Shown in pieces: positions 1 to 11,758 of a DNA stretch of 64,000 nt. The stretch lies in the NCBI RefSeq assembly GCF_030704535.1, contig NC_081807.1, positions 5,373,001 to 5,437,000 on the forward strand, read 5' to 3'. Positions within the stretch are counted from its first letter, which is position 1, and each line of letters opens with the position of its first letter. Position numbers and translations under genes: made by a program. The stretch is from Vitis vinifera. Taxonomy: Eukaryota > Streptophyta > Magnoliopsida > Vitales > Vitaceae. The notes beneath the pieces are model-generated. The model was not told the origin of the DNA. It made no database searches and worked only from the letters and a program-made list of their open reading frames with translations.

Positions 1-216
1 CAACATATTGTTACTAGACAAATCTCTAACTTTAGAGACCATCCCTCCTCACAATCCCTCCTTGCATACAACCTGTGTACTCACCACCCACGCACCCCCC
101 TTTGAACCTGACTAATAAACAAGGCAAAAATGCATAGTTATGGACAAGTTGTATGATTTGAGCCCATTTTATATTGTGAGCTAGCCTCTGACTTGCATCA
201 TTGTTGTTGGTGGTAG

Positions 217-293
217 GTTGGGAAGCTAATGTTGACAGACAAAGGCGGGGACTTACACTACCTCCGGTGGTGGTTCAAGGCATGACAAAATGA
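217..293 (+). CDS. PLAC8/PCR-type protein, last exon only (copy 1, cut by window edge)
   Basis: This is the final exon of a PLAC8-family gene whose earlier exons lie left of the window. After an acceptor ending GGTAG it reads [12 protein letters not shown], then LTLPPVVVQGMTK and a TGA stop, nearly identical to the last exons of the two complete copies downstream. Bases 1-216 match intron 3 of the copy at 8,639-10,113, so the window opens inside that intron. The family forms small Cys-rich membrane proteins linked to metal transport and organ size. The family call rests on the downstream copies; this exon alone is too short for it. Confidence 0.8.
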
Positions 294-2418
294 AATCAAA
301 GCCTGAGGGGGATTGCACTTGGTGACTTGGTGTGGATATGTTGTGACATGTACTTGGTTGTTGTCAGTGGCCGCCATGGCGCAGCCCTATCACCTATGTG
401 TGCTACTGCAACTTGTGTTTCCATCTTCAATTACGTGGAAATAATAATATGATATATATATATATATATATATGATAGAGATCAAAATAGTTAAGGTAGC
501 CAATAAAAGATTTTCCTTGAATGGTGGTTGTGCCAAACAGAATTTAGGGCAAAACACAGGTCAAGGACAAGCAAATTATGCCCAAACAATTATTAATATC
601 TTTTACTATTCATAAATATTTCTCTAGTACATTTTTTAAAAAAATTTTTGGAAAATATTGATTTGGTATCTATGAAATTTGTAATCTCAATTATGAAAAA
701 TGCGTGATAAAATTTAAGTTGTTGGATGATGATATTAATATATGAAATCAAGGAACAAAAATGTGAGATCGGCACGGACCAATGAGATATAAATACAAAA
801 AAATAAAATTAAAATATGAAATAATAAAATGAAAGTTAGATACAAAGTAATGAGACCAATGTGTATATATGATATGATGTGATTGATTTCGCTTTTGAAT
901 ACCGATTTGATAATGTAATTAAACTTTATATTTTTTTAATATCACTTATTACAAGATTTCATTGTTTGAGTTTTACGCATTGGTCATGTTAGATTTATTT
1001 GGTTATCTTTTGATGACATTTTTAATATTTGTTATGGGTTCATCAGATTAAGTATACCGATGTCCTTAGTTTTGCAAATAATTATATCATTGAATGAATT
1101 TGAAAAAAATTTCAATTTTTTTTTACTAATAGACCTAATGATATTATTGATGATTTTTTTCCATCTTACTCAAAAAATGTCATTTGATACTTCAATAAAC
1201 CTCATTTTGTTAACTTATTCATGAGTTTGATGGCGCATTAGAATCGCAACAAGTGGGGTATATTATAAATGAAAAATTATGTGAAAGGAACTCAAAACCC
1301 TATACATAATTTTTCCTATTTTACATATCCAAATTAACAAATTTGATGGTTTTCAAGTATTAGAGTGTTCAAGTGGACTGACCCGATCCGACCTAAAAAA
1401 AAGAGAAAATGGGGGAACAGTTTCTTGGAGTTTTAAAACTACCAAAAAAGTTAAAAAAAACTATTTTAAATAAAGGATACAAAAGGACAGGTCTATAATA
1501 TAAATCTAAAATAATAATAAACTTACAATAATTTAGAGCAAAAAAAATGAAAATTCAAGGCTTTAAATAAAGGTCCATGTGCAACTTGAGTCTTGTGAGA
1601 ACAATAATTTAGAAGAGAGAGATGGTGATGGTGTCTTCAATCCAGCTAAGAGTTGGGGTGTTCACACTAACTCACAAAAACCCACACTTCCAATCCTAGA
1701 TTATTTGAATTAATAAATGGATATGCTAATTCGAAATCTTGGATAGTAATTTTTTATTATTTAAAAAATTATTTTTCCAAGAAAAGAGGTTTTTTTTAAA
1801 GCATATGAACATAGAAAAAATATCATAAAAGAAGACCGGAAACACAAGTCAATGTATCTTTGATATAAATAATAATAATTTTTTCTTCTCTCCTTGGCTT
1901 ATCACATGGAAATTATTAATCAATCAATAAAACTGCACCACCATCAAGATGGATGGTTGATTTTAATACAAGGGTGAGGGAGAAAAAAATGGGGGAGAGA
2001 TTCCATCCTTTTAACTTCAAAATTTTAAAATAATTGGACCATCCATTTCATTATTTGTAAAAATCACAATATAAGACTTAAATTTAATATCGTAAATAAC
2101 TTAAAGTTAAAAATAGCTTTAAGTATTAAATTAAAATAATTAATTTATTTTAAATTTTAAAACTCTTTAATTTTCTTGGGTCTAATGAGAGAGTATGTGA
2201 GAAAGCATTTTATATCTATAACTTATTTTTTCATAGTAAATTAAAAAAAAATTGATAAGATGACTAGAACTTTTGAGTCTAATGAATGAATATATGGTAT
2301 CCTCTGAAATAAACAAGATGGGTGCGTTAAAAATTTCTTACGTATCTTCAAATTGATTTTTCAGAATATGCAAACATCTTATAGAAAAGATGATGCCCCG
2401 AGTCCAAAGAGCCTGGAC
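294..2418. other. Intergenic region between PLAC8 copies 1 and 2
   Basis: It starts with the 3' flank of copy 1, which is alignable to the 3' flank of copy 3. The rest is AT-rich DNA with a short (AT)n run at about 452-473. Bases 1,571-2,006 form a block that reappears upstream of copy 3 (6,580-6,700 and 7,835-7,990), so promoter-side DNA was duplicated with the genes. I see no further gene. Confidence 0.6.
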
Positions 2419-2419
2419 T

Positions 2420-2429
2420 TATATATATA
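2420..2429 (+). promoter_or_regulatory. Probable TATA box of PLAC8 copy 2
   Basis: A TATATATATA stretch lies 90 bases before the ATG at 2,519. It is followed by ACTAATGCTATTCTTTG, which is matched by ACTAATACTATATTTTG at the same place before copy 3. Position and conservation support a core promoter; no transcript start is visible. Confidence 0.5.
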
Positions 2430-2518
2430 CTAATGCTATTCTTTGATTTCTTCGTTAGGGAGCTACCAAGCAAGACTTGGAGGCAGCCATTGCTGATCAA
2501 TTAATTTCAGTAGCAGAA

Positions 2519-3970
2519 ATGAATCATTCACATTCTGAGCATGAGGTGTATGGGGCAGATAGGCATGTGGGTCATGCCTCTGCTCCTGGATTCCCAAATC
2601 CCAGTCCAGCTGCTCCACCACCAGCACCAGCTTATGCTGCCCCGTACTTTGTGCAGTTTGGCGGCGGCACCAGGCGCTGGTCTACTGGTCTTTGCCATTG
2701 CTGCGATGATGCTGCAAATTGTAAGCACCCCAAAATTCATCCACATTTTCCCTATTTATTCCCATCATCGATTCATTTTTTTTTTCTTTTGCTGATTTTT
2801 TTCAAGGCTTGATCACTTGTTGTTGCCCTTGCATCACATTTGGGCAGATCGCAGAGATAGTGAGTAAAGGATCCTCAAGTAAGCCTTCAACAATTATCCT
2901 TTGTTTTTTTTGGTTTAATCACATTGGATGAAAGGCTATATAACTTAAATGGTTTTTGTTGTGGCTGGTTCTGCAGATTGTGCGGTGAGTGGTGCTCTGT
3001 ATGCGCTACTGTGTTTAACTGGTTTGGCCTGCTTGTATTCTTGTGCTTATCGTTCGAGGATGAGGGCTCAGTATGACCTGGAAGACGCACCTTGTGTTGA
3101 TTGCCTAGTCCACGTCTTTTGTGAGGGGTGTTCACTGTGTCAAGAGTATAGAGAGCTCAAGAACCGCGGATTTGACATGGGAATAGGTATGATTTTTTTA
3201 CGTTAATTAGTTAGCATTTCTATGATTCTTTGCATATATATGAATATATAATACTATAGTTGAAGATGGAGTTTTTGGATGGGGAATGGGAGATTAAAAC
3301 TTATTACAAGCATGCCTTATAAGGCCGTTTGTCATGACCCAACTCTCAACTTAATGTTGTCCGATTTAGGATTATAGTGGTCTAGGCCCACTAACCAACC
3401 CTGGTTTTGGGTTTTGATAGTGTTGTTGTGCAAACTCTTCATATAAGACTCTTTACCCTTCACTCTCTAGGTGATGTGGGGATTATACGGTTCACCCCCT
3501 TTGAGGTCTCGTGTCCTTGTTGGTATATTTTTAATCAGAGATTAAACTTTGATATCATTTTGTCATGAATCCACTTTCCACTCAATATTGTTGGGTTTAA
3601 GGCTGCAGTAACGTGCACACAACCCACTAACCAGTCTTGGTTTTACTTTTTTATTGGACCTATACCCTCAAGAAAATGTCTTGATAGTATATTATAAAAA
3701 TCCTCCAAATATGACTCTTCCCCAACGTGGGACATTACACAATTATTCCTAAGATGGGTTTGATCGATGAAGGCATGTACAAAGATTAACATAAAAAGAT
3801 TAACCTAAGAATTCTCTCTCAAGTACCATTTAACAAAATATATATATAATGACCCCATTTTGTATCCTTAAGCACCGACTTTCACCATTGTAGGTTGGGA
3901 AGCCAATGTTGATAGACAAAGGCGGGGAATTACTCTACCTCCGGTGGTGGCACAAGGCATGACCAGATGA
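2519..3970 (+). CDS. PLAC8-family membrane protein, plant cadmium resistance / cell number regulator type (copy 2)
   Basis: Four exons, 2519-2720, 2807-2878, 2977-3186 and 3894-3970, all with GT-AG introns, encode 186 residues. A Pro-rich N-terminus is followed by [13 protein letters not shown] and the family signature CLITCCCPC. Next come [10 protein letters not shown], a hydrophobic segment ([17 protein letters not shown]), the cysteine cluster [20 protein letters not shown] and the typical ending RGFDMGIGW...GMTR. PLAC8/PCR proteins are small plasma-membrane proteins tied to Cd/Zn/Ca transport or to organ cell number; which of these applies here cannot be told. I chose the first in-frame ATG. 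The same frame stays open for 20 codons upstream, to a TAG at 2456. Intron 3 (707 bp) contains a duplicated repeat. Confidence 0.9.
3330..3745. repeat. Two related repeat units inside intron 3 of PLAC8 copy 2
   Basis: Two loosely similar blocks (about 3,330-3,535 and 3,560-3,745) each start with TTTGTCATGA. Both carry a 'cactaacca..cttggttttg' segment, and the second ends near 'aacgtgggacattacac'. Copy 3 lacks both, so they were inserted into intron 3 here. Phrases like these recur in plant dispersed repeats, but I cannot assign a family. Confidence 0.45.
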
Positions 3971-5540
3971 AATCAAAGTCCGAGTGGTGTTGCAGTCCGA
4001 GTGGATCTTCAACTCTATGGAGATAATAAGCAAGGAAAATTGATTTGTGTGTCTCTTCGTTACATTTGCCTTTGGATGTACTTACTGTGTTTATCATTTG
4101 GTGATTTGAGACTCAGTTTGGATGATGAGATATACTACAATTATTTAAGAAGTTATATATTTTTAAATTTTTATTCTTTGTATTGATTATTGTTTAAGTT
4201 AGTTGTGTGGGATGAAGTCGTGTAATTATTGGATAGGCACATAAGTCATGTTGGTCCGACTACTTTTAAAGCTATAGTTTGGAAAGAAATTTTTATAAAG
4301 TAATGGACCACTCTCACCTTCACCTAAAAATTAGGAAGTGGGGGTCATGGAAACGTGAGTTTACTATGAATATTGAAAGTTATAAAAGAAAATGACTAGG
4401 TTTTGGAGTTCTTGGCACGGTGTGTGGAAGATATATACAAGGTCATCCTTGACCAAAACATCCCTATCATGGATGCATGAAATGAAATTTTAGGCGATGT
4501 TTAATTTTTGAAAAGTATTAAGTGAAGAAAAAAAAATTAAAAAAAAAATTAATTTTTTTATTGATTTTAATTTTTTTTTTAATTTTTTTTTTACTTTTCT
4601 TTTATATATAAATATTTATATTTTCCTTCAAATTTTTTAAGAACCAAACATTAAGATTTTCTTAAATGATAGAATCATTTTTGCATGAGTACACACTTAT
4701 CAATTATAGTGGACGCTATCTTGCTTCTCAATTATTACAAACACCGTTCAATTCAATTTGTTCAATAATTTTTATTATAATTTTATATTATATATGTTTG
4801 GTTATTAGAAAATAGTAAGAAAAAAAATGTTAAGAAAAATGATTTTTTCATATTTGTTTCGACATGAAAAATCAAATATAATTAAAATTATATATAAATT
4901 TATATATTTTTAAATTATTTAATTTTTATGTAGAAGAGGAAAAATAAGTGAAATAAGTGTGAAGTAATATATAAAATAATTTATTGATTTTAAATCTATT
5001 TTTTTATTTTTCTTTTACTTTTCCTCTGTATTTTTTTTTCTTGCATTTTATCTCATGTTTTTTGGTGTTTGACGTTATTGTTGTAAGACTTTTTCATAGG
5101 AAAACTAGAAAAATGAAAATAGCCGTCAATTACATTTGTCTATAGCACCACTTGGTATAATAGAGTAGAACAACCAACTTCTAGAAATGCCAATTGAAAT
5201 GATAGAAAGAAACAACCTACTTGACTGATGAAATATCAAATAAATGCATTAATCATAAATTAGTCAACAAATTTTATAAACACGTTTTAAAACTGTAAGG
5301 ATTCTTTTAGGTCCAAAGTGAATTGAGAGCGGATTATAACATAAAAAGATTAAAAACATTTCATATTTTTATAAACTAAGCACCCACTCTCACTTCTATA
5401 TAAAGATTAACTAATTTAAAATATAAATTTTTTTTACTAATTCAATACAAAAATAAAATAAGTTATTCCTATTTTTATATTTATTTTTTTAACAACTATT
5501 TTTTCATAATATTTTTTTAAAATACTATTTAAAAAAAAAA
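3971..5540. other. Intergenic region with a small MITE-like element
   Basis: AT-rich DNA. Bases about 4,494-4,653 are bounded by ATGTTTAATTTTTGAAAA on the left and, inverted, AATGTTTGGTTCTTAAAAAA on the right, which looks like a short inverted-repeat element. No coding sequence is recognisable. Confidence 0.4.
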
Positions 5541-5559
5541 AATCCAGAAGGCGGGCTGC

Positions 5560-5900
5560 GGGACAAGGCAAGACTTGGTGACAGCCATTGCTGGTCAAGT
5601 CGTTTCAGTTGTAGGAATGCATCCATCGCATTCTAACCATGAGAAGTATGGTGCAGATGGACGTGTGGGTCATGCTAGAGCTCCTGGTCCTGGAATCCCA
5701 AATCCTAGTCCAGCACCACCCAGTGTGTGGAGTGCCCCAGACTCCCAGCAGCACCACCCTCTGGTCCACTGGTCTTTCCCATTCCTCCCATGCTCCTGCA
5801 AATTGTAAGTACCCCAAAATTCATCTACCTTTTCACCCATTTATTCCCACATCATTAATTCTTCCTTTTGTTGATTTATTTTAATTTATGATCACTTCTT
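5560..5900 (+). pseudogene. PLAC8-family relic: exon 1 and start of intron 1 only
   Basis: The block matches exon 1 of copies 2 and 3, including the upstream in-frame segment, an ATG at 5,617 (MHPSHSNHEKYGADGRVGH...), the Pro-rich stretch and the exon 1 donor GTAAGTACCCC near 5,806. Similarity continues through intron 1 into the first bases of exon 2 (GATCACTT) and then stops. The reading frame slips before the Cys-rich part, so the SxGLCxCxxD segment is lost, and exons 2-4 are missing. It is a truncated, non-functional tandem copy. Confidence 0.8.
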
Positions 5901-8534
5901 AGAAATTTTGAGAGGTAAAAATGTATAGAAAAATGAAGAAGATTATAATGCCCTATGGGTCATCAAGTTTATTATTTTAGGGTTTTAAGGAATTTAGACA
6001 AAGTCGAGGTAAACAATAGGACGAATTCATATTTTACTCAAAAAACTTAGACTTAAATTCTTTCAAAACATATTTAAAGGGTTTATAAGAAGTTTTTTCC
6101 CGATGTCCTAATTTCAAATTAGTCTTAAAATAGCAAAATGGTAGTACTGATTGAAGTACATAAGAATTGATTGATTAATCAATTAGGCGCAATATGTTAA
6201 GGGGATCAAATGCTTTTACAATAATATTTCAACCAATAGAAGTAAAAACCTTGATTGGTTGGACTTTTAAACTTCCAATAATCATTTACTAACTACAATT
6301 CTTTCTTATTTAAAATATTAAACTTAAATATATAGTATTTTCAGAGTCATTTTAACTTTTGTAGTATTTTGGGTATGTCTTTATAGATTAACTTGTAAAA
6401 ATTTATCATTATCGGGTTCAATATGATTGATTTTTGCATATTATGAATTGAGAAAGCAAATCTAAATAACTCAATAAAATAATTAAAGGCTTTTTATTCT
6501 ATCAATTTAAATGAAAATTAATTAATTTATGTTTAGGTGTCAACCTTTTAGGTCTTACTAGTCTTGTGACGTGGACTTGCAACTTGAGTCTTGTAAGAAT
6601 AATATTTTAGAAAGAGAGAGATTGTGATGTGTCCCCAATCCAGCTAAGAGTTGGGGTGTTCACATTTACCAATAGACACTTCCAATCCTATTGATTATTT
6701 GAATTAACGAGTGGTTGTGTTTCTTTCCAATAAATTCGAAATTTTCTATAATAATTTTTATTATTAAAAAAAATATGTTTTTTTTTATAAAAAAGATTGA
6801 ATATTATTATTTAAGATATAAATATTACAAAAATATTAAATAAAGTTTAGATTAGAATCAGGTTATTCAAATCTTGATTGAAGTTTAACCCAAATTGAAT
6901 TCAAGTTCAAAAAACTTAATCTAAACTCAATTCAAGTAATAAATTGAACTATATATAAATTGGATCAAATCAACGCATCTAAGTTGTGTGGGTTGCACCC
7001 CTAATATCTATGAATAATACAAAAGTTTTAATTTTTTTTTTCAATTGTTGTTGGGCATGCTTTATGGAAAACAATTAAAAATACTTAAATTTTATTTTAT
7101 ATTTCTAATTAAATATTAATAATAAATATTTTATTTGTATAAAAGTATTTATAAGAAAATATTCATTAAATGGGTCTCAACAACAAACAAACTTGAATTA
7201 AGGTAGTGTGGGTAGAGGATGGGATTGGTACGAGAAATTAAATTCCGACACTCGTCCCATCTCCCATCCTTCCATTTATTTACTAATTTTTTTAATAATT
7301 AAATTTATTTATTTTTCCCAAGAATTTGTATTTATGAATTACATATTTTATATGTTGAAAGGTGAAAAGGCAAAAATAATTTTTAAATAAAATTTATTTC
7401 ATTTTATATATAATCTAATAACATAATATTTAAAGAGTGGTATAATTTTTAAAACAAAATCCGAAACTCGTCTTAATCTTGATTAAATATTTGTTAAACA
7501 TTTTTTATTATGAGTGGAACATAACAAATTTAGGAGTTGAAACTTTTTCTTGAGGGTATAGAATTGGTAAAAAGGTAAAATCGGGTTTGGCTGGTGGGTC
7601 GTGTATGCGTTCTTACAACCTTGAACTCGATAATATCAGGCAAAAAATGGAAATTAATTACAAAAATAAATTGAAATGGAAAATTCAAAGGTGTTTTTAT
7701 TATTATTATTATTTTCTTTTCTTAAAAAGTTCTTTGAAAGGAACTAGGAAGCTCAAGTGGCTCAGCGAACACATGAGCATAGAAAAGTCTCGGAGGAGAC
7801 TGGCTAGTGGATGATACACAATTCATAATCTCTGACAGAGATAATGACAAGTCTTTTCTTCTCTCTTTCGCTTATCACATTCAAAATTATCATCAATGAA
7901 ATTGTACCATCATCATCATGGGGTCGATATTAATGCAAATGGGAGGAGATTCCACATAATACAACACCCCTTTTAACCACAAAAGTTAAAAATGAGAGGC
8001 CTATTGGCTATACATTTCAAAATTTGTATGAAATATGTGCATTAAAATTAATTTTAAAATACATACTAAATTTACAAAAATAATTTGAGAATAATTCAAA
8101 AATTATTTTCTAATATTTTGTAAAACAAATGCTAGTTTGAAAATCTAAAATATTTTTACCTTATTTTTTATATTTTTAAATATGTTTTAAAAATAAATTT
8201 TATATGTAGTATTTTAGTTTTAATTATTTTTCATATTTATATAATTATTTTTTAAAACAATGTTCAAAAAATAAAACAAGTCAAAATAATTTAAAAAAAA
8301 TTATTTTTTAATTATTAAATATATATATTTTAAAATTTTATTTTAAAAAATGAAAAACTGTTTTTGAAAACACTCACCAAACAGGTAATATCCCCTAAAA
8401 AGAGAGAAGACAAACCAATATAATATTACAGCTATATGGGGAGTAGCATAGAAATTCAATTTACTATTACATTGGGTTTTGTAGACCCTTTGAGGGTTGA
8501 CCACATGAAAATTTCCTAGAAAGTGGATTTGTAA
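5900..8534. other. Intergenic region carrying the duplicated promoter of PLAC8 copy 3
   Basis: Bases 6,580-6,700 ('ccagctaagagttggggtgttcaca' region) match 1,590-1,665, and 7,835-7,990 match 1,855-2,006. About 1.1 kb of extra AT-rich DNA lies between the two halves here, so the copied promoter seems to have been split by insertion. Bases 8,010-8,390 are very AT-rich, with phrases such as 'tttttgaaaacactcaccaaacag' typical of small inverted-repeat elements. No gene seen. Confidence 0.5.
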
Positions 8535-8549
8535 ATATATATATATATA
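8535..8549 (+). promoter_or_regulatory. Probable TATA box of PLAC8 copy 3
   Basis: An ATATATATATATATA run lies about 95 bases before the ATG at 8,639 and is followed by ACTAATACTATATTTTGG. The arrangement equals that before copy 2. Confidence 0.5.
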
Positions 8550-8638
8550 CTAATACTATATTTTGGTTTCTTAAATAAGGAGCAACTAGGAAAGACTTGG
8601 AGGCGGCCATTGGTGACCAATTCATTTCAGTTGCAGAA

Positions 8639-10113
8639 ATGTATCATGGACATTCTGACCATGAGAAGTATGGTGCAGGTGGGCATGTGGGTCATGCCAC
8701 AGCTCCCGGATTCCAAAATCCTAGCCCAGCACCACCACCACGTTATGCTGCCCCGTATGTTGTACAGTATCCCGGCGGCACCATCCGCTGGTCTTCTGGT
8801 CTTTGCCACTGCTGTGATGATCCTGCAAACTGTAAGTGCCCCAAAATTCATCTACCTTTTCACTATTTATCCCCATCATCGTTTCATTAATTTTTTTTCT
8901 TTTGCTGATTTATTTTTGAAGTTTTGATCACTTGCGTTTGCCCTTGCATCACGTTTGGGCAGATTGCTGAGATAGTGAGCAAAGGATCCTCAAGTAAGCC
9001 TTTGACAATCCTCCCTCTTTTTTTTTTTGGGTTTATCCAGATTGGGTGAATGCTATAACTTGTGGATGGTTTTGCAGATTGTGCGGTGAGTGGTACGATC
9101 TATACGGTATTGTGTTTTATTGGTTTGCCGTGCTTGTATTCTTGTGTTTATCGTTCAAGATTGAGGGCTCAGTATGACTTGGAAGAGTCGCCTTGCGTTG
9201 ATTGCCTGGTCCACTTCTTTTGTGAGGCATGTTCACTGTGTCAGGAGTACAGGGAGCTCAAGAGCCGTGGATTTGACATGGGGATAGGTACGATTTTATA
9301 AGTTACTTAGCAGTCTTATGATTCTTTCCAGTTTATTTGGTGATATGTAGATGAATAAATAGTTGAAGATGGGGTTTTTTGGATCTAAGTATCTTGGGAA
9401 TGGGAAAAAGGCTATTGTTCCTGAGATGGGTTGATCCTGAGGATGCCTTCTCTGAGTTGTTTTTCCAGTGAACCAAACAGGCATATTCTTTAATACTACA
9501 AATTTTCATGAAATTGCTAAGATTAACACATTGTGCCCTGTGGGATCAGCAATTCAGAGAGTTCAGTTTGGTATCTCACAGGACCTTCATGGTGGGTTGG
9601 AAGTGACCTTTTTTATAGAGAACTTCCATTGAATCTGCCAAATTTTCCCATAGTGTAGTTGGTATTTTATGGAATACCCTCATCGATACAGCAGATATGT
9701 ACTATTACTAGACAAATTCCCTCCTCTAGAGACTATGCCTCTTCTCAATCCCTCAACCTGTGTCCACACATTTCTGCCCTCTCTGGGCGAAGCCAATGAT
9801 ATAGGGTTCTAACAGGCTACCATCAACATCGATGATGCCCACACCACATTAAAAAAAAGGAAAGAGAAAAAAAAACCCATCTCATATAAACACTAAAAAT
9901 CTGGTTTGAACCTGTCTAAACAAGACAAAAATGCACTAGTCAAGTTCGAATGAATCATGAATGCATAGTAGTTGTAGAATTTGAGCCCAATTTGTATTCT
10001 TACGCACTGACTTGCACCATTGCTCTTGGTGGGTAGGTTGGGAAGCCAATGCTGATAGACAAAGACGGGGAATTACAGTACCTCCGGCGGTGGCTCAAGG
10101 CATGAACAGATGA
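8639..10113 (+). CDS. PLAC8-family membrane protein, plant cadmium resistance / cell number regulator type (copy 3)
   Basis: Four exons, 8639-8831, 8922-8993, 9078-9287 and 10037-10113, encode 183 residues with the same intron phases as copy 2. The protein starts MYHGHSDHEKYGAGGHVGH, has [10 protein letters not shown], the hydrophobic segment YTVLCFIGLPCLYSC, the cluster [20 protein letters not shown] and the ending GFDMGIGWEANADRQRRG...GMNR. The first cysteine of the signature is replaced: exon 2 begins T|TT, giving FLITCVCPC where copy 2 has CLITCCCPC. The protein is otherwise full length and open, so it may still be made, but the change hits the motif that defines the family. Expression and function are unknown. 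Confidence 0.88.
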
Positions 10114-11758
10114 AATCAGCCTTAGTGGCATTGCAGATTTGTGGATCAGTGGATGTTGTCACATGTTTACTTGGTCTTAATTTGATATTTGGTTGTCGCC
10201 ATTGCGCTGCTGTATGTGTGCTCCTGTGGCTTGTGTTTCCATCTTCAACTCTGTGGAACAATAAGCAAGGAAAATTTGTGGCATGGCACAATACTTATCA
10301 TTGGTGTGTTTCTTAATTTCAATGGTCACTCAAATTTTGCTTAGTCATTTCTCTCATGTTTGCCTTTGGATGTACTTGCTGTGTTTCTGATTTGGTGATT
10401 TGAGACTCGGTACTCTGGATGATGGAAATTCTCAAATTCCTTTATTTGGTATTTTTTTTTTACATATATATAAAGGATGGATAGATAATATTAAAAAAAG
10501 TATAGTGGAAAGTAGTGTTTTGATTTTTTTTTTTGGGCATTTGTATTTTGAATTAATTAGTTAAAAGAGATAAAATGATCTTATATTTGTGAATTGAACC
10601 CTTCTCGTATTTTTATTTGAAGAGTAATTAATTTTTGTCATAAATATCCTTAACCATTTCAATTATTTACATATTATTATAATAAATACCACCACATTAA
10701 TTATAATAAATATTAATTAAATATTATTTATGACTTCCATTAATATTCATTAATGGAAACCATTAATGTTATATATGAGTTCCATTAATATTCCTATTAA
10801 GGAATATTAATGAAAGAAATTTCTTACTTTCTCTCATTCTCTGTCTTTCATTTTCTTAATTTTCTCAATTCTCTTTTGTGATTTCTTCTTCCCTATTATA
10901 TATTATTATCAAAGTAATATATAATTTATCTTTACTACTTTATTTGTATTGCATTATCCTTATTTTACAACACATATATGTTTTAAAAGAAAGAGTTAAA
11001 GTCTATTTGAGAACTATTTTTAAGAATAGTTTTTTTGTTTTAAAAAAAAATAATAAATACAGAAAACACGTTTAATAATTAAAAATTATTTTATATTTTC
11101 TATTCTTAAGAACAGAAAACACGGTTTTATTAGAGAATATTTTTTAATTGTTTTATGTTATTTTTATTTGTTTTTTGAAGGTTATTTTAAGAAATAATTA
11201 TACAAATATGTAAAATGATTAAAAATAAAATATAAGATCTAAAAATTATTTTTAAAAATATTAAAAATAGGTTAAAAACATTTTAAGTTTTAAATTAGAT
11301 TTTTGTTTTATACAAATTAGAGAATAATTTTTAAAAGCTTTTCTCAAAAGTTATTTTTGATAATTGTTTTCGAAAATAGTTACCATGATATTATTTTTAT
11401 AAGAAAAAAATTTGATAAAAAAATTAATGAAGAGTTAGATTTCCAAAATTGGGTTTTAAAAAACCTGACGTTAAAATTCATTTAAACAAGAAGGGTATGA
11501 AACAAACAAAGTTTTTTAAAAAAAAATTTGATAGTCATCCCAATTTTGCACTGTAGATGTTAGTAGTGTGATAAAACTTGGGAATTTGGGAACTCATATG
11601 GAGGACTTGGGCTTGGGCTTGGGCCTGGACTTGGGCTTGGAATTGAGACCCGATCCTGGAGCTGAGGATTTGACTCGTTTGAGAGGGAGCAGTGAACAAA
11701 CGAGAACGAAAGGGTTTAAGAGAGAGCGAGGTAGGGTTTTGTTGGTTTTCCTCTGAAA
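10114..11758. other. Intergenic region before the DYW gene
   Basis: The first 250 bp are the 3' flank of PLAC8 copy 3 and align to that of copy 1. Bases about 10,999-11,390 are AT-rich and flanked by 'aactatttttaagaatag' and 'aaaatagttaccatgat' phrases, suggesting a decayed inverted-repeat element. The last 200 bp, up to the ATG, are less AT-rich and would hold the promoter and 5' UTR of the DYW gene. Confidence 0.4.
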
